Below are positions 63,098 through 64,000 of a DNA stretch of 64,000 nucleotides, in pieces (positions within the stretch are counted from its first letter, which is position 1; the number at the start of each line of letters is the position of its first letter). The position numbers and the translations under genes were made by a program. The stretch covers positions 1,984,001 to 2,048,000 of the forward strand of contig NZ_CP162005.1 of NCBI RefSeq assembly GCF_040822065.1. The letters are read 5' to 3'. The notes under the pieces were generated by a model. The model was not told the origin of the DNA and searched no databases. It worked only from the letters and a program-made list of their open reading frames with translations. This DNA is from Pedobacter sp. WC2423. Its GTDB lineage: Bacteria > Bacteroidota > Bacteroidia > Sphingobacteriales > Sphingobacteriaceae.

Positions 63098-63808
63098 TCA
63101 TTTCATCCGGGCTGCCCAGATGGGATAAGGCTGGCCCTCCCTGATGAAATCGAGGAAGTAGGTTTCATCGGGAATAATTTCTGACTGATAGGTTTTGCGC
63201 AACACACTGAATATACTCTGGTCATGCCGGTGGTCTATAAACTCTTTGTGCTGAATATCTTCATTTTTGTCATCAGTAAACAGCAATGGATTATGATATA
63301 AAGTATGATACCATTTATTAATGAGATTAATGGTATGCTGACATTTTCTTAAAAAAAGTATGCCGCCTACTAACTGATTAGAGTGGATCACTTCTTCAGT
63401 TGCCCCGAAATAGTCAAAGACTTCTTGCTTGGTATATTGTATTTCCTGATGAGGAAGTTCAAAACTGAGACAACCGGTTTCTGATTTAATAACCAAATCT
63501 ATATATTCTTTAAAGCGCTTCTCACCGTTATGATTTATCATACAGCCTGCATCGCAATAGACCAGAATATCATTATCTGCAAGAGATTCTAATATACGTT
63601 TAATAAAATATGGCTTCCAGATCCAATACCCTGCCCCTCTGCGATAACTAAGGATATCCTGAAAACGTTTGGTAAATGCTGGTTCAAGATCTTCGGGGCT
63701 AAAGACCGTCACTTCATCAAAGAAACCTGATGCCTGGGCGGTTATTTTAAAGAAATCTCTTTGTGCGGCATATCTGCCATCTCCGTAACTGATTAAATGT
63801 ATTTTCAT
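63098..63808 (-). CDS. Putative GT-A glycosyltransferase with DAG motif
   Basis: 236 residues from ATG 63808 (MKIHLISYGDGRYAAQRDFF); ATG 63820 would sit at the transcript start. RRGAGYWIWKPYFIKRIL, then ILVYCDAGCMIN (metal-binding DxD-like CDAG), and QLVGGILFLRKCQHTINLI fit small GT8/GT32-like enzymes of unknown donor. HRHDQSIFSVL is a typical C-terminal His motif. It is read leftward from the module at 63827. Confidence 0.72.
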   Translation of the reverse strand: MKIHLISYGDGRYAAQRDFFKITAQASGFFDEVTVFSPEDLEPAFTKRFQDILSYRRGAGYWIWKPYFIKRILESLADNDILVYCDAGCMINHNGEKRFKEYIDLVIKSETGCLSFELPHQEIQYTKQEVFDYFGATEEVIHSNQLVGGILFLRKCQHTINLINKWYHTLYHNPLLFTDDKNEDIQHKEFIDHRHDQSIFSVLRKTYQSEIIPDETYFLDFIREGQPYPIWAARMK

Positions 63809-63826
63809 AAAATTCTTCATTTTCAA

Positions 63827-63915
63827 CAAGTTACAAAAAATAGAAAATCAAGTATAAGCATGATAATTTTGGGGACTTTTGACCCTGTTTGTGGTGCTTA
63901 AACGTGGCTAAATTA
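63827..63915. promoter_or_regulatory. GT control module, copy 5 (complete)
   Basis: Left box TAACTTG on the minus strand (63833-63827), dyad GGGACTTTTGACCC at 63872-63885 (39 bases), right box TAAATTA at 63909-63915 (24 bases from dyad end). The right-hand GT2 starts at 63936. Confidence 0.78.
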
Positions 63916-63935
63916 GGTCTATATAAATTAAGCAT

Positions 63936-64000
63936 ATGACAAACCAACCCTTAGTATCTTGTATTATGCCTACGGCAAACAGGCAAAAATATATTCCTCT
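63936..64000 (+). CDS. GT2-like glycosyltransferase, N-terminus only
   Basis: The first 21 codons (MTNQPLVSCIMPTANRQKYI) are nearly identical to the starts at 58717 and 61718, so this is a third paralogue cut off by the window edge. It is the right-hand gene of the module at 63827-63915. The array evidently continues beyond the window. Confidence 0.85.
   Translation, partial: MTNQPLVSCIMPTANRQKYIP

Noticed and set aside
56558..63885. Reading the GGGAC-N4-GRCCC dyads as intrinsic terminators
   Set aside because: The stem is only 3-5 imperfect pairs, there is no T-run, and each lies upstream of gene starts at fixed spacing, not after stops.
1..64000. CRISPR array, prophage, insertion sequence, rRNA or tRNA genes
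   Set aside because: No regularly spaced direct repeats of 25-40 bases, no transposase, integrase or phage structural genes, and no recognisable RNA gene found by eye; short or divergent ones could be missed.

Overview
The window looks like chromosome from a Bacteroidota species of the Sphingobacteriaceae, most likely Pedobacter or a close relative. The evidence is the gene families (DUF2723/GT117 membrane protein, TonB-dependent receptor with a carboxypeptidase-like domain, SGLT-type symporter, myo-inositol oxygenase, DUF892 protein), AT-rich DNA, few Shine-Dalgarno sequences, and several promoters with the Bacteroidetes -7 box TAnnTTTG (PadR, TetR, cold shock and biotin genes). I see no rRNA, tRNA, CRISPR array or intact insertion sequence. 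The genus is an inference.

Layout. 1-1.47 kb: tail of a zeta-toxin-like gene, then decayed DNA with a frameshifted relic, an 11-bp tandem repeat and an inverted duplicated segment. 1.5-5 kb: secreted glycosidase, a lone GT4 glycosyltransferase and small stress-type genes. 5.2-13.1 kb: inositol/uronate catabolism (SGLT symporter, myo-inositol oxygenase, uronate isomerase UxaC, mannonate dehydratase UxuA) with two LacI regulators. 13.1-32.5 kb: mixed functions: condensation-fold acyltransferase, lipoprotein, PadR plus a GT117 protein with an extra N-terminal domain, a TetR/HMA-like/MFS operon, miaA, topB, and an HDAC/bestrophin/kynureninase operon. 32.5-43.7 kb: hydroxamate siderophore synthesis (PLP decarboxylase, NIS synthetase fused to an acyltransferase, N-monooxygenase, second NIS synthetase) next to a PepSY membrane protein and a TonB receptor, with candidate Fur-like boxes. 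43.8-49 kb: YjbQ, GNAT, a large MscS channel and a frameshifted GT4 gene. 49.4-55.6 kb: a MocR regulator divergent from a biotin operon whose first gene encodes a ferritin-like di-iron protein, followed by bioF-bioD-bioB-bioA. 55.6-64 kb: an array of small glycosyltransferases (GT10-like, several GT2-like, one other) read outward from repeated divergent control regions.

Most notable. (1) Five intergenic regions in the glycosyltransferase array share one control module: a left-pointing -7-like box TAnCTTR, a fixed 39-base step, the imperfect dyad GGGAC-N4-GRCCC, and in the three intact copies a fixed 24-base step to a right-pointing box TAAATTR. A sixth, one-sided copy precedes the frameshifted glycosyltransferase at 49 kb. 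This looks like a dedicated regulon of exchangeable glycosyltransferase cassettes. (2) The biotin operon contains no bioC, bioH, bioW, bioI or bioZ but opens with a protein carrying a full E/ExxH/E/ExxH di-iron ligand set, a candidate for an unrecognised pimeloyl-forming step. (3) The GT117 protein carries an N-terminal helical domain of the type found with PadR regulators.
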